Source: Ailurus styani
Lineage: Eukaryota > Chordata > Mammalia > Carnivora > Ailuridae
Length of the DNA stretch: 64,000 nucleotides
Assembly (NCBI GenBank): GCA_002007465.1
Contig: LNAC01000101.1
Location: 3,944,459 to 4,008,458 of the forward strand
Direction: 5' to 3'
Shown here: positions 20,641-31,060 of the stretch, piece by piece
Layout of the letters: every line of letters begins with the position of its first letter
Numbering within the stretch: position 1 is the first letter of the stretch
Made by a program: the position numbers and the translations under genes
The notes under the pieces: generated by a model
The model's input: only the letters and a program-made list of their open reading frames with translations
Databases searched by the model: none
What the model was told of the DNA's origin: nothing

Positions 20641-21380
20641 GAGGTTTTCTACTTCCTATAGTTCTAAGAAGTCATATGCATTCTTTTCTCCAGCTGCCCG
20701 CTTGAAAGGTAATGTTGTCTGGGGTCTTGCTGGTCCCCGTTGAGCTGCTGTGGTTTGAGAAGTGAGGGCCCTCTGCCAGTGGGCCGCCATATTGTCTGCT
20801 GAGTGTGAGGGAAGACATGGAGAGAACAGCTTGACTTCCAGCTACTGGGTTGGGTTTGTTTCTATAATTATTGGTGTCACAGTCTTCTCACTTGTCAACT
20901 GGGCAAGTTGGATCTACCAGCAGACGAAAGAGACTAACTCTGACACCCGAAAATGTCACTCGTAATGGCACGTTTCTGACAAGGTGCCCACGAGATACAC
21001 TCATTTCAATTTCATAAATACTTTTGAATATAAAGGCAGATTGGCCTGGGAGCAAGAGCAAAAGGAAGGGAGGTCCGGAAGGGCCGAGCAGATGGACCTG
21101 GGAGCCAGACTGGTGCGGTTCTGGGGGCCTCCCTTGGCCTCAGAGCTTCACGTCAGTGGGAGGGGATTTGTTTGCTTTTCTTCATAGCATCTTTAGGCTT
21201 TGTTTCTGCTTCTTGGTTTACACCGCCTCTCACTTATTCCCGCCCTGTTCTGCCCCGGCCATTGTAGATACCTTCCAGCCTGTCTCCTTGGCTCCATTCT
21301 CCATCCCTTTGTACACGGAACCACTCAAAACTTGGGACAAATCTACCAGAACCCTCCTGGGACTCCCTGTCTCCTTGTGA
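20640..21380. other. Unique intronic stretch
   Basis: No exon or repeat I can name. Two plus-strand ORFs of 118 and 63 codons overlap in different frames and look like chance. Confidence 0.4.
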
Positions 21381-21384
21381 ATGG

Positions 21385-21600
21385 ATTATAAACATAGCTT
21401 GGCCTTCAAGGCCTTACTAATCGGGCTGCTTCCTGTCAACTCTCTACCAGACCTTTGCATGCACCCTCCCTGCCCGTGCTCCCTGCGCTCCTTCCTCCCA
21501 GGTGGCACGGCTTCTCTCTTGTTCAAAACCTACTTTAGGTCGTCCCTCTGCGGCAGAGCTGGCCCCATACCCGTGAACTACAATAACATTTCTATACATA
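21385..21600 (+). mobile_element. L2 LINE fragment
   Basis: CCTTCAAGGCCTTACTAATC, CCAGACCTTTGCATGCACC and GGTGGCACGGCTTCTCTCTT resemble the L2 segment with CAAGGCCCTGCATGATCTGG and CCTTTGCACATGC. Confidence 0.55.
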
Positions 21601-22260
21601 TTTAATAATTATGTGACCCTTAATTTCGGTGCACTGTGAGAGTGGGGTGGGATTTTGAATTCTGAGGTGAGTAATGTTGTAGGCCTGCCCTGAGAGGGGC
21701 TCGGTGTACTGGCCCAAAGCGAGGTGTCTTTGTGTGGGGTAGAAGAAGGGAAGGGAACTGAGGTGCCCGTGGGAGCCGGGGACTGTGCTGGGGCCTTCTG
21801 ACGTTCTATCTCGTTGAACCCTCTTCACCTTGTGAGCTGGGTATTTTCACCCCCGATGGTGGCTTTCTCAGAATCAGTCAACCAACAGGACCAAAACCCC
21901 GTGAGGTCTGCAATAGCCTTATGCTTCCTAAAACCCCATCTGGGCTCTCATGGTGTTGGGTGGAGGTGGGGCAAGTCAGGGGATCAGGAACCGGGGGTCT
22001 ATACCGTCTTTGTGCGTATGCCGGCTGGTGGGACTTTCCTCCTGGGTTGAGGCCAGGCCGTGGTAGGGCTCTGCCCCCATGTTAGTCCTTTTTTGGGACC
22101 TTTTCTGTTCCCCACATAAATAGTGATCCCCGTTGGGGGGACTGTGGTTTTTTGTTCTCCTGGGGCCAGGGAATGTGGCCTGCCTGCTTGCCTCCAGCAG
22201 TTTTTAGGAAGACTTCTGAAACCAAACTGCTGTTTCTGACTCTCAGGGGCACAGAACAAC
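21600..22260. other. Unique intronic stretch
   Basis: A possible MIR remnant at 21800-21900 (GAACCCTCTTCACCTTGTGA). Otherwise nothing recognised. Confidence 0.4.
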
Positions 22261-22603
22261 TCTTTGCATGTTTTTTTTTTTAATTGTGGTAAAATGCACA
22301 TAACGTGAAATTTATCATCTTAACCATCTTTAAGTGAAGAGTTCTGGTACATTGGCATTATTGTGCAACCATCACAAACGTTAAACTCCAGAACTTTTAT
22401 CATTCTGCCAAATTGAAACACTGTATCCATTAAACAACTGGCATTTCTCCCTGTACCCTCCCATTCCCTGGCAACCCTGTTTCTGTGACTTTGATGACCC
22501 TAAGTATGAATGGAATCATACAGCATTTGTCCTTTTGTGACTGGTTTATTTCACTTGACATAATCAAGATTCATCTATCTTGGAGTATGTGTCAGAATTT
22601 TTT

Positions 22604-23034
22604 TCCTTTTTTTTTTTTTTTTAAGATTGATTTGTTTATTTTAGGGATGCCTGTGTGGCTCAATTAGTTAAGCATCTGCCTTCAGCTCAGGTCATGATCC
22701 CAGGGTCCTGGGATCGAGTCCCACATCAAACTCCCTTCTCTACAGGGAGCTTGCTTCTCCCTCTGGCTGCCACTCCCCCTGCTTATGCTAGCTCTCTCCC
22801 TTTCTCTCTCGGTCAAATAAATGTTTTTTAAAAAGATGTATTTATTTATTTTAGAGAGAGAGCAAGAGCATGCGAGCAGGGGGAGGGGTAGAAGGAGAGG
22901 GGGAGAGAGAATTGCCAGCAGATTCCCCACTGAGCATGGAGTCCGATGCAGGACTCAATCCCACAACCTTGAGATCCTGACCAGAGCTGAAATCAAGAAT
23001 CAGATGCTTAACCGACTGAGCCACCTAGGTGCCC
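22604..23034 (-). mobile_element. can-SINE interrupted by another can-SINE
   Basis: The reverse element has its tail at 22604-22643 and its body at 22833-23034, ending GAGCCACCTAGGTGCCCC. The plus-strand element at 22644-22832 splits them near the A-tail, so the reverse copy is the older one. Confidence 0.85.
22644..22832 (+). mobile_element. can-SINE nested in a reverse can-SINE
   Basis: Head GGATGCCTGTGTGGCTCAAT, tail TCGGTCAAATAAATG. The diverged repeats AGATTGATTTGTTTATTTTAG and AGATGTATTTATTTATTTTAG minus a base each flank it, taken from the host SINE tail. Confidence 0.85.
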
Positions 23035-23207
23035 CATAATTTTTTCTTGTTTAATGCTGAATAATATTCCGTTTTATGGATAGACCGCATTTGTTCCATT
23101 CATCCATCTTTGGACCCTTGGGTTTCTTCCATCTTTAGGCTATTGTAAATAATCCTGCTATGAACAGGGTGTACAAATGCTTATTTGTGTCCCTGCTTTT
23201 AGTTATT

Positions 23208-23436
23208 ATTTATTTATTTATTTATTTATTTATTATTAAGATTTTTTTTTTTTTTATTCATTTGACACAGAGAGAGAGATTACAAGTAGGCAGAGAGGCA
23301 GGCAGAGAGAGAGGAGAGAGGAGGAAGCAGGCTCCCTGCCGAGCAGAGAGCCCGATGCGGGCCTCGATCCCAGGACCCTGGGATCATGACCTGAGCCGAA
23401 GGCAGCGGCTTTAACCCACTGAGCCACCCAGGCGCC
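23208..23436 (-). mobile_element. can-SINE with TTTA expansion and perfect TSD
   Basis: CTGCTTTTAGTTATT at 23193-23207 and 23437-23451. The tail carries about seven TTTA units, an expanded form of the normal TTTATTTATTT. Confidence 0.96.
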
Positions 23437-23689
23437 CTGCTTTTAGTTATTTTGAGTATATTCCAACAAGTGGAATTGTTGTGTATGGTACCACTATTTT
23501 TAATTTTTTTGAGGAACTTCCATACTGTTTCCCACAGTGGCTGGGCTATTTGACCTTCCCACCAACAGTGCCCAAGGGTTCTAGTTCCCCACACCCTTGC
23601 TGACATCGTTGTATTGATAGCAGCCATCCTAACAGGTGTGAGGTGGTTGCACACTTTTGGGGGGGTCTATCATTAAGAACCCATGTAAA

Positions 23690-24035
23690 TCCAGGGTCAT
23701 TCAGAGCCTACGTGAAGGGTGTGTATCTGGAGTAAGCCGGAAAGAACATCAGCCCTGTGGGGACCGTGTTCATTTTTCAGCAGGTCGTATTTGCTAAATG
23801 ATGCTGTGTGGTTGTTGTTGGACAAAACTGCTTTTTGTTGGTGGCCACCTAGTCTTCTGGATTTCGAGGCCGTGGTGGAACAGAGGGCCTTGACCGGGTT
23901 GCTGTGGGTTCAGTGACAAAGCAGAAATGAGAGCCCTCAGTGGAGCTGGTAGCATTATCGTGGCCCGTGAATTGAGGTCCTCCAGGAGAAGATAACCTCC
24001 TGTCTTGGGGGGAAGCTCACTGTCCTGGGGACACA
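23690..24035. other. Unique intronic stretch
   Basis: No repeat or exon recognised. Confidence 0.35.
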
Positions 24036-24039
24036 GGTT

Positions 24040-24330
24040 GCAGTGTGATGGGGTCGGAGGGAAGTGGGACAGCCCCATCAGGGTCTATGAGTGCCCGCCC
24101 TGCTTGGTGCTGGTGAGACACAATCACCACCCTCAGCGAGTTCCACCGAGTGGGAGATAAACATGTCATTTCAGTGCCCAGGGGAGCCTGCAGTGGAAGT
24201 GGGGACAAGGCCCAGGGGAGGCTCAGAAGAGAGCAGAAGTTAGGTTCCTGAGAAGCACTGCCTGACACTGGTTTTGAAGGACGAGTAGGAGCTGGCCGGA
24301 AAGAGAAGGGAGTTGGAGGAGGGAACAAGC
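24040..24330 (-). mobile_element. L2 LINE fragment
   Basis: GAGTTCCACCGAGTGGGAGAT and AAGCACTGCCTGACACTGGTT with TTTGAAGGACGAGTAGGAG fit the reverse L2 order. Confidence 0.55.
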
Positions 24331-24339
24331 CGTTGGGCT

Positions 24340-24770
24340 TGTCATTGAACTTCATCAAATGGGTGCTTTTGTTTGAGAGAATGTCCTAAGGACTCTTTGT
24401 TTTCCAGACTTGATAGACTTAAGGAGAAGGTTATGGGAGGGGGAGGGTACCTGCCTCTGAGCCCCACTAGGGACAGGACGGAGGCGGGTAAAGGCGAGGC
24501 GAGCAGCCTTTTGAGTGGTCTCCCAGAAGCCCCACTGCAGTCCCATTGTGGTGGTGGGAAGGCTGCCTCGGAGGAAGGCACACCCGCCCTCCCAGCCTTC
24601 CGGGGGTGCAGGCCGATGGGGAAGCGGCGCCTCTGGGTGGCCACGGGCCTTCCCCGGGCTCCACGTCTCCTCTAGCCCAGATGCTGCCGGCTCTTTGTTC
24701 TTTGGTGCCCACTGTTTGTTTGTTTGCTTTTCAGCGAATGGCATTGACCCGCGTGCTCATTCTTGTTGCA
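24340..24770. other. Unique GC-rich stretch
   Basis: Several ORFs of 76-129 codons overlap in five frames at 24350-24790, which reflects GC content. TTTGTTTGTTTGCTTTTCAG near 24716 looks like an acceptor, but no matching exon is recognised after it. Confidence 0.35.
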
Positions 24771-24774
24771 AAAT

Positions 24775-25135
24775 GAGACAATAAGAAGTGTATTCTATAT
24801 GAAGTGTGGGTCCCCCCCCTTTCCCACCCCCGCCCGGGTCCCCAGAGGTAACCCCGTCGATTGCTTAGTGTGTGGTCCCTGTGCCACGAAGTTTCTTTTG
24901 TACAGCGGGATCCTACCGTAGGTCTCATTCTACAGCTTGCTTTTGTCATGCCATTGTGCGTTTGCGAGCTCTTTCCCTGGCGGCATATTCAGATGTACTT
25001 CATTGTGCGGAGCGCCCCACAGAACGGGTACACAATTTATTCGGCCGTGCTCCTACTAGGAGGCAGTGGGGTTTTGTCCTTAGAAACAATGCTGCAGCAA
25101 TGTATCTTTGTACACTTACCTATTTCTTTGGTTTA
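24775..25135. mobile_element. Possible old LINE 3' fragment
   Basis: CATTCTACAGCTTGCTTTTG, AGATGTACTTCATTGTGCGG and AACAATGCTGCAGCAATGTA resemble the old LINE block at 41-42 kb, in the same orientation. Confidence 0.4.
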
Positions 25136-25139
25136 GCTT

Positions 25140-25935
25140 CCCAGACTCTAGAAGCACTGGAAGCTTTGAGAGAGACTGGCAGGCTCCGAAACAATGTTCC
25201 GCATTAGACTCTCACCAGCAGAGCCTGAGTTCCTGTTTTCCCTTCACCCTCTTCAGTGCTGGCTATCTCCTTCATTTCTGCACGTCTGCGGCGGGAAAAG
25301 GCATTTGGCTGGTGATGGTCCATGCTTCGCAAAGGCAAACCAGCTCTGAGATGTGTGCGCTAAAGCTTGTGGCCTCTGGCTAACTCCCTTCCTGAGCGCC
25401 ACATTGTCGGATGGAAATGCCGAGAACGTGCCTGCTGGCCCAGCTGCGGAGACGCTCTGTTCCTCCTGCCTCCTTGGCCTCCCTCTGCCTTCTAGCAGGC
25501 CAGCCAGGACCTTCGCTTTTCTCGTTGAAGGGTTTGCTCCTGAGAACCCTTTGCGTCAGCAGTTTTTAGTTGGCTTTCCTCTGAAGTATATCAAGTGCCT
25601 CCCTTCTTTGCGCGGCCTGGCTGTCGGCCGTGAGGGGTCCCCGGCTTTCTGCCGCCGCGCCAGGGTAGCGACCCTGATGCCCACACTCACGGTCCCTGCA
25701 CCTTACCGGTGACACGCTAGCCTTGAGAATCCATGGGGTCTCGCTCCTCGTGGCTAACCCGATACAATGCATTAAAGTTAGGCGTTTTGCACATCCTTTC
25801 ATCAGGGGCAGGACAGAGGAGTAAAATTCTCTTTCCTCCCAACCTGAGGAACACCGTCAAAGGCTGGGTGGCAGATTTGGGTCCCTGCCGGAGAGCTAGA
25901 AAGGGAGTGGGGGGAGGAGGGAACTGCCATTTTTT
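25140..25935. other. Unique stretch, CpG-richer at 25600-25720
   Basis: 25600-25720 has clustered CpGs (TGCGCGGCC, CTGCCGCCGCGCC). No exon recognised. A 119-codon ORF at 25353-25712 has no family resemblance. Confidence 0.4.
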
Positions 25936-25939
25936 TGAA

Positions 25940-26090
25940 GGTTGCTGGTCATTCTCCTTGCTGCAACCTCTAAGGCAGTGGCGTGATTTTTCTCTGATTT
26001 ACAGCGAGGCTGAGTCACATGCCAGCGACCTCCCAGGGAGTAAGTGACAGAGCCCAGAGGTGAACCTAGGTTTGCATAAAGCGCTTCTGC
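25940..26090 (-). mobile_element. MIR fragment
   Basis: TGATTTACAGCGAGGCTGAG, AAGTGACAGAGCCCAGAGGTG and GAACCTAGGTTTGCATAAAG are reverse MIR. Confidence 0.7.
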
Positions 26091-26785
26091 TGCTCATGGG
26101 TTGGCCCCAAGCAGATCCCAAGGGATGCCATCCCAGAGATCCACCCCCTAGAAAAGGCATTTTCTAGAGGGAAAGATGAACTAGGACCTCCTTCCTGGGC
26201 CTTCCAGGTCTCTCGGTCACCTGGAAAAAGAAACTGCAGTCTCTCCTCCTGCGTGTCCAGGCTCTGGCCTGGGGTTTCCCAGATAGTCACGGTTTCCGTG
26301 AACTCCTGGGGACCACTTTCATGATTCTCTTGTATCCAGGAGTCACCTATGCTGCAGGATATATATATTGAGACATTGAAAATATATATGCAAATATATA
26401 GCAAAACCTATATATAAACTTATATTTATATATAAATATAGAATGTATTTTTTATATGAGTCACTTTTTTTACTTGGGCAAATTTGCTTTTAAAGGACTT
26501 TTATCACTACTGTACATTGAAAACCAGTTTCACTTGGCAGTGATCCAAAATACCATACACATAATAAATATAAATAAATAAAAGCGAGACCAAAACAAGG
26601 TTAGTCTAGCTGGGTCCCGTTGTCGTCCTAGGGCTCCCAGCTGAGGGCCACTCCTTGTTAGAATAGGAAGCATTCGTAGTGTTGGAACAGCTGAACTAGG
26701 GCAGAAGCTGGAGAGCCTCAAGAGGACCGATTCGGTGTTTGAACAGCACCTCCCTGGCCCACTTAAAGTCCCCGCTGGTGGGCCA
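26090..26785. other. Unique stretch with an AT-rich core
   Basis: 26356-26455 is nearly pure A/T (repeated ATATATA and TTTATATATAAAT). The flanks hold nothing recognised. Confidence 0.5.
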
Positions 26786-26789
26786 GCCC

Positions 26790-27065
26790 ACTCTTTGGGG
26801 AGCGCCCCGCTGGCTTCTGGATACCTCGGATCGTGCCCATTTTCAACGCACCCTGCCTGTCTCTGAGCCTTTGCTTCTGCCTTTGCCTCCACCAGGATGG
26901 CTCCCCTCTCTGCCTCTCTTGCTCTCGTGGTCAGGTTCTGCCCTTCCTGCAAGGGGTGGCTCGAATGCCACACTCACTAAGCCACGGCCTCTGATCACAG
27001 AGCTACTGTTGTCCTTACCCCAGATGTCCTGATTACTCCGATTACATTTTTCATAGATCCGTCCT
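26790..27065 (+). mobile_element. L2 LINE fragment
   Basis: GCCTTTGCTTCTGCCTTTGC, CACCAGGATGGCTCCCC and GGTGGCTCGAATGCCACACTC fit L2 (the tooCCTTCCTCTGCCTGGAA and AATGTCACCTCCTC segments). Confidence 0.55.
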
Positions 27066-27069
27066 GGCA

Positions 27070-27705
27070 CGGATCAGGTTATGGAGTGTGGTGTGTGTGT
27101 GTGTTTATCCAGTGTGACTGAGCTATGGGAAGTGGTGCTTTGTAGCCTTTATTCTCCAACCCAGCGGGGAGCCCCTTTGGGCTGGGACAGGCTCTTAATA
27201 TAAGAACCAGAAGTGTTGGGCTGTGCTGTTCCCTGCACTGAGCCCTCTGTTCCACCATGCTAGATGTTCAGACAGCATTGCTGGTGAGCTGGGTGTCCCT
27301 GGCCAGCGTTCCACAGCTGCCTCTCCCTGCTCTAGAGCAGCACCTACCACCGGGGAGAGCTGGGCTTGGGGACCCTGAGCGGCAGGTGGCACCTGTATGA
27401 GAAATGGGTGACATGAGAAATGGGAAGAAATGGGGGCTCCCAGTGGTACCAGATAGTATCAAAGCCAAGTCCTCTGTAGATGCCCCGGGGCCCCGAACTT
27501 CTCTTGGCTTTGACCTGCTTTGGCTTCCTGGCTCCAGCTTCCTATTCACCAGGTCTTCAGGACAGCCTGCTCCCCATGTGACCCCCTCTGGTGTTTTGAC
27601 CCCTGCTTGGCACTGTCACTTTCTGGCGTTGCCCACAGCTCACTGTGAATAGGCCTGGCTCTGTACCCCAACCCTGCCCTCAGAGTCAGCATGCCCACAT
27701 CTCAT
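27070..27705. other. Unique stretch with short TG run
   Basis: TGTGTGTGTGTGTG at about 27090-27103. 27240-27400 has reading-frame overlap but no protein recognised. Confidence 0.4.
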
Positions 27706-27720
27706 GGCCTGGCTGGCTTT

Positions 27721-27910
27721 AAAGATTTTTTTTTTTTTAATTTGACAGATAGAGAGAGATCACAAGTAGGCAGAGAGGCAGGCAGAGAGAGAGGAGGAAG
27801 CAGGCTCCCCGCTGAGCAGGGAGCCCGATGCGGGCCTCGATCCCAAGACCCTGAGATCATGACCTGAGCCGAAGGCAGAGGCTTTAACCCACTGAGCCAC
27901 CCAGGCGCCC
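27721..27910 (-). mobile_element. can-SINE with perfect 13-bp TSD
   Basis: CCTGGCTGGCTTT at 27708-27720 and 27911-27923 around a reverse element. Confidence 0.96.
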
Positions 27911-27924
27911 CCTGGCTGGCTTTG

Positions 27925-28360
27925 ATCCAGAGGGGTATGGGAGGGAGGCTCTGTGGCCAGCGAGGGAAAGAGAACCAAGCTCCATTCCTCTCCAGCCTCT
28001 GTTGCTCTCACTCATTGCAAGAGGAGGTGTGGACGGCGGAGAAGGGGCACAGGGCTGCTGAGCAGGTTGTGCTCTGGGGCTACTCCTGCTTTGAGAATGG
28101 GGAGCCTTTTTCTCATTTGCTTGAAGCTCTGTATGGGCCAGCAGCAGCCCCGAGGAGCTGTGGCCTTCCCCTGCTAGGCTCCACACCCCCTCCTAGGTAG
28201 GGACCAGGCGGCATTCACCTTGGTATCCAGAGGGCCCAATGCTGCTAGTGTCAATGCAAGGTCAAGGTGTAGAATTTATTTCAGAATTTACTTGGTCTAT
28301 GCCAACTTAAATTGGTATTTCAAAGTGAAACTATAGACTGATAAAGGCATCTATTAGAAA
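27925..28360. other. Unique intronic stretch
   Basis: No repeat or exon recognised. Confidence 0.35.
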
Positions 28361-28500
28361 GATAAAGGCAGTGCCAGGATACAGGCATTTAATGTCTCTG
28401 CGCCTCAGTTTCCTTGCTTATGATGACTTCGTATCTCTTCATTCAAATTGCATAACGCATATAAAGCACGTGACTTGCTAAACGGTCTTTTCTAACATCA
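28360..28500 (+). mobile_element. MIR fragment
   Basis: TCTCTGCGCCTCAGTTTCCTT and AACGCATATAAAGCACGTGAC fit the MIR core and 3' part. Confidence 0.7.
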
Positions 28501-28513
28501 AAAATGTTTTTGA

Positions 28514-28622
28514 GGGGGCACCTGGCTGGCTTATTCGGTGGAGCATGTGATTCTTGATCTTGGGGCCGTGAGTTCGAGCCCCATGTCGGGTGTGGAGATT
28601 GCTTAAAAATAAATCTTTCAAA
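28514..28622 (+). mobile_element. Short old-type can-SINE
   Basis: GGGGCACCTGGCTGGCTTATT, GGCCGTGAGTTCGAGCCCCAT and AAAAATAAATCTTTC; no long CT-rich body. Confidence 0.88.
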
Positions 28623-28779
28623 AATATTGTTTCTGAAATGAATGAATTTGAAATTTGGAAGGTGTGTGCTGGGAAGAGTACATACTGGTTTTTTAAAAAT
28701 AGAATTAAAGTTCTTTAATAGTCTGATCCCTTGTGCTGCAGAAAAGTTAAAAATAGATCACAATATGTGTATTTTCTGG

Positions 28780-28915
28780 GAAGAACAAAAACTTTGAAAT
28801 CAGACAGACCTCATCTTGAGTCTCAGCTTCTCTAACCTGTTTGAGTCTCAGCGTCCTTAAATATCTGTAAAATAATGATACTAGTCCTCCTTTTTAGTGT
28901 GGGTGCAGTAGACAA
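28780..28915 (+). mobile_element. MIR
   Basis: ACTTTGAAATCAGACAGACC, GTTTGAGTCTCAGCGTCC and TGTAAAATAATGATACTAG. Confidence 0.8.
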
Positions 28916-28925
28916 GACATTTGAT

Positions 28926-29309
28926 AGAGCTCCCATAACAAAATACCACAGACCTAGTGGCTTAAACGACATTTATTTTCTCACGGTTCTGGAGGTGAGA
29001 AGTTAAAGATCAAGGTGTCTGCAGGTTTGCTTTCTCTTGAGGCTTCTCCCCTTGGCTTACAGACGCTGCCTTCTTGCTGTGTCCTCACATGGCCTGACTC
29101 TGCTTGCACGCATCCCCGGTATCTCCTGCTGTGTCCACATTTCCTCTTATAAGGATACCACTCAGTTTGGATTAGGGCCCACTTTAGTGGCTTCATTTTA
29201 CCTTTATCATTTCTTTAAAGACCTACCTCTGAATATAGTCCCGTTTAACATACGCATTTTGGAGAGTGTTGGGCAGAGGGTTAGCGCACATACAGTTTAA
29301 CCCATAACA
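28926..29309 (-). mobile_element. MaLR-type solo LTR
   Basis: CATAACAAAATACCACAGACC, TTATTTTCTCACGGTTCTGGA, TCTTATAAGGATACCACTCAG and GGATTAGGGCCCACTTTAGTG are reverse MaLR (MLT1/MST class) LTR text. No viral coding sequence remains. Confidence 0.75.
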
Positions 29310-29657
29310 TTTGCAAAACAGCTCGGTGCATGGTGGCTAGCTCTTCCTATTTGACCCTGTGTTCTTGAATTCTCGACTCTTTCTTGCCACAAATTGTATC
29401 TAGTGTGTGTGGTCGTCCTGAGGACTGGTAGCTCTATTCAGTATCTCCCTAACCCCAAGATACTTTCTGTTAAAAGTAGACCAATATGGTTGGGTCATAT
29501 GTAGAGACCAAACAGGCTTCCTTCAGCTTCTGGAGTAGCTAAGGGTCAGTAACTCATTGTCCAGGAAAACCTAGGTTTCACTTTATGAAGTTAGCAAAAG
29601 ATTATGCTCTTAAGTGTATAAAAATTAAGATAGGAAGGAACAAAGTGCTATTAAAAG
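29310..29657. other. Unique intronic stretch
   Basis: Nothing recognised. Confidence 0.35.
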
Positions 29658-29667
29658 TTGAATTAGG

Positions 29668-29979
29668 TGAAACATGATGGTGAGTAAAAGAAGCCAGGCA
29701 CAAAAGGTCACTACGTGTTACATGATTCCACTTACAGGAAATGTCCAGGTTAGGCCAATTTATACAGAGAAAAAGCAGATTAGTGGTTGTGGGGGCCTGG
29801 GATGAGGGGGGCAACGGGCAGCAAGTGCCCACGGGTACAGCATTTGTTTTATTCTGGAATTATATGGTGGTGATGGTTGCCCAACTCTGGACTATACCAA
29901 AACCCACTGAATTGTACCACTTCTAAAGGGTGAATTTTATGGCATGTCAATTATATCTCAATAAAGCTGCTATAAAAAA
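29668..29979 (+). mobile_element. 5'-truncated L1 3' end with TSD
   Basis: GAGTAAAAGAAGCCAGGCAC, GTTACATGATTCCACTTACA, AATTGTACCACTTCTAAAGG and ATTATATCTCAATAAAGCTGC are the L1 3' UTR. The direct repeat TTGAATTAGG just before and after it indicates a truncated insertion of about 310 bp. Confidence 0.8.
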
Positions 29980-29989
29980 TTGAATTAGG

Positions 29990-30500
29990 GTGGTGGCAGA
30001 CTTCTGTGAATGGCTTTCCTTCTTTTCTCTGTTCCTCAAGTTTTCTGTAATTACTTTTTTTAAGTGGAGACACCCAGAATCCTACATTTCACGAAGATTA
30101 CCTGGGATCCAATTTTGTGTGGTGCCGAACGCTAGTGATGCAAAGAAAATCCCCATGAAATATTAAGGGGTCACTTCAGCTCCTAAAATACCAACCACTG
30201 ACTAGGATTTACAGGCCTATAAATAGAGAGAAAGTGGGTATGTATGTGATGAAGCTTAATAATGAATTTGATGAGCTGTAATGCAGGTCTCCTAAGAGAG
30301 GGTCTGTCCTCTCCTCAGTAGCAGGTCTGTGGGTCGTACCAGCGTTAGCTCTTTATTGTTTCCTGGAATCCAACTGATACCGGGCATTCAAATCCAGGTT
30401 TGTTTCCTTGTGTATGGACTCTCTTCGAGAACTGCTCGCTCCCAGTTTGACAGTGTTTTCAATCCAAGAGATTTCTGAGCCATATATATTTTTAATATAT
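29990..30500. other. Unique intronic stretch
   Basis: No repeat or exon recognised; rather AT-rich toward 30500. Confidence 0.35.
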
Positions 30501-30519
30501 GTTAAATAATTCACCAAGG

Positions 30520-30521
<2 letters not shown>

Positions 30522-30559
<38 letters not shown>
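30522..30559. repeat. (TG)n microsatellite
   Basis: About 19 TG units, uninterrupted. Likely polymorphic and able to adopt Z-DNA. Confidence 0.95.
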
Positions 30560-30560
<1 letters not shown>

Positions 30561-30569
30561 AAACATCGG

Positions 30570-31060
30570 CGGCTGCCTCACTTGCAACGTGCCGATTTCT
30601 CCCCAGTTTTTAACCTCGCTGGTCCTAGAGGCAGCCTGCTTCTTGGTTAATGACATAAAATCATCTTTGAAAGAAAAGCTAAAGACTTCTGCATTCTCTT
30701 TTGCCAGTTTCTGCTTTAAATCCACCCTTTGGTATTTGCAAAGGTCAGATGAGCTATTTTGGTGTCCACGGCCCTGATTAATGGGAAATCATACATTTCC
30801 ATTGGCCCCCGAGGATGAAGGATTAGTGCGGTGGCGGCGGCGGCGGCGGGCAGCATCTGCTGTAATGTCAGAAGCATGGTGTTGGGAATTGCAGGAGCAG
30901 CAGGCCCATGAAAAATGTAGGAGGAGGGAAGCTCCTCTGGCACTAGCCCCTGACGCGGTTTTCTCCGTTTGCAATCATGCAAACATCTCCAGGAGCATTT
31001 GTTCTCCTCCGTTAAGCCTTGTCGCTAAGAATTTAATATGGAGAGCACAAGTACCCGGTT
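30570..31060. promoter_or_regulatory. Candidate conserved non-coding element
   Basis: No repeat family fits this block. It contains a GGC run at about 30831-30848, an ATTGGCCCCC near 30801, and the inverted repeat GTTTGCA-ATCA-TGCAAAC at 30967-30984, whose arms overlap an octamer-like ATGCAAA. It mixes AT-rich homeobox-type words with a CpG patch, as intronic enhancers often do. Conservation was not tested. Confidence 0.4.
30828..30850. repeat. (GGC)n trinucleotide run
   Basis: GGTGGCGGCGGCGGCGGCGGG; about six units. Confidence 0.9.

Larger units (their letters stand above)
22264..23655 (-). mobile_element. Old L1 3' region split by can-SINEs
   Basis: GTGGTAAAATGCACATAACG, GAATGGAATCATACAGCATTT, AGGCTATTGTAAATAATCC, CCACAGTGGCTGGGCTATTT and ATCCTAACAGGTGTGAGGTGG are reverse L1 3' segments, parallel to the copy at 15.9 kb. 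Three can-SINE insertions occupy much of it. Confidence 0.88.

Noticed and set aside
22485..22667. Small ORFs within the L1 3' regions
   Set aside because: They lie in the antisense of decayed L1 UTR sequence.
24716..24790. Acceptor-like TTTGCTTTTCAG as TOM1L2 exon 2
   Set aside because: The following sequence does not encode the VHS-domain continuation and has no matching donor.
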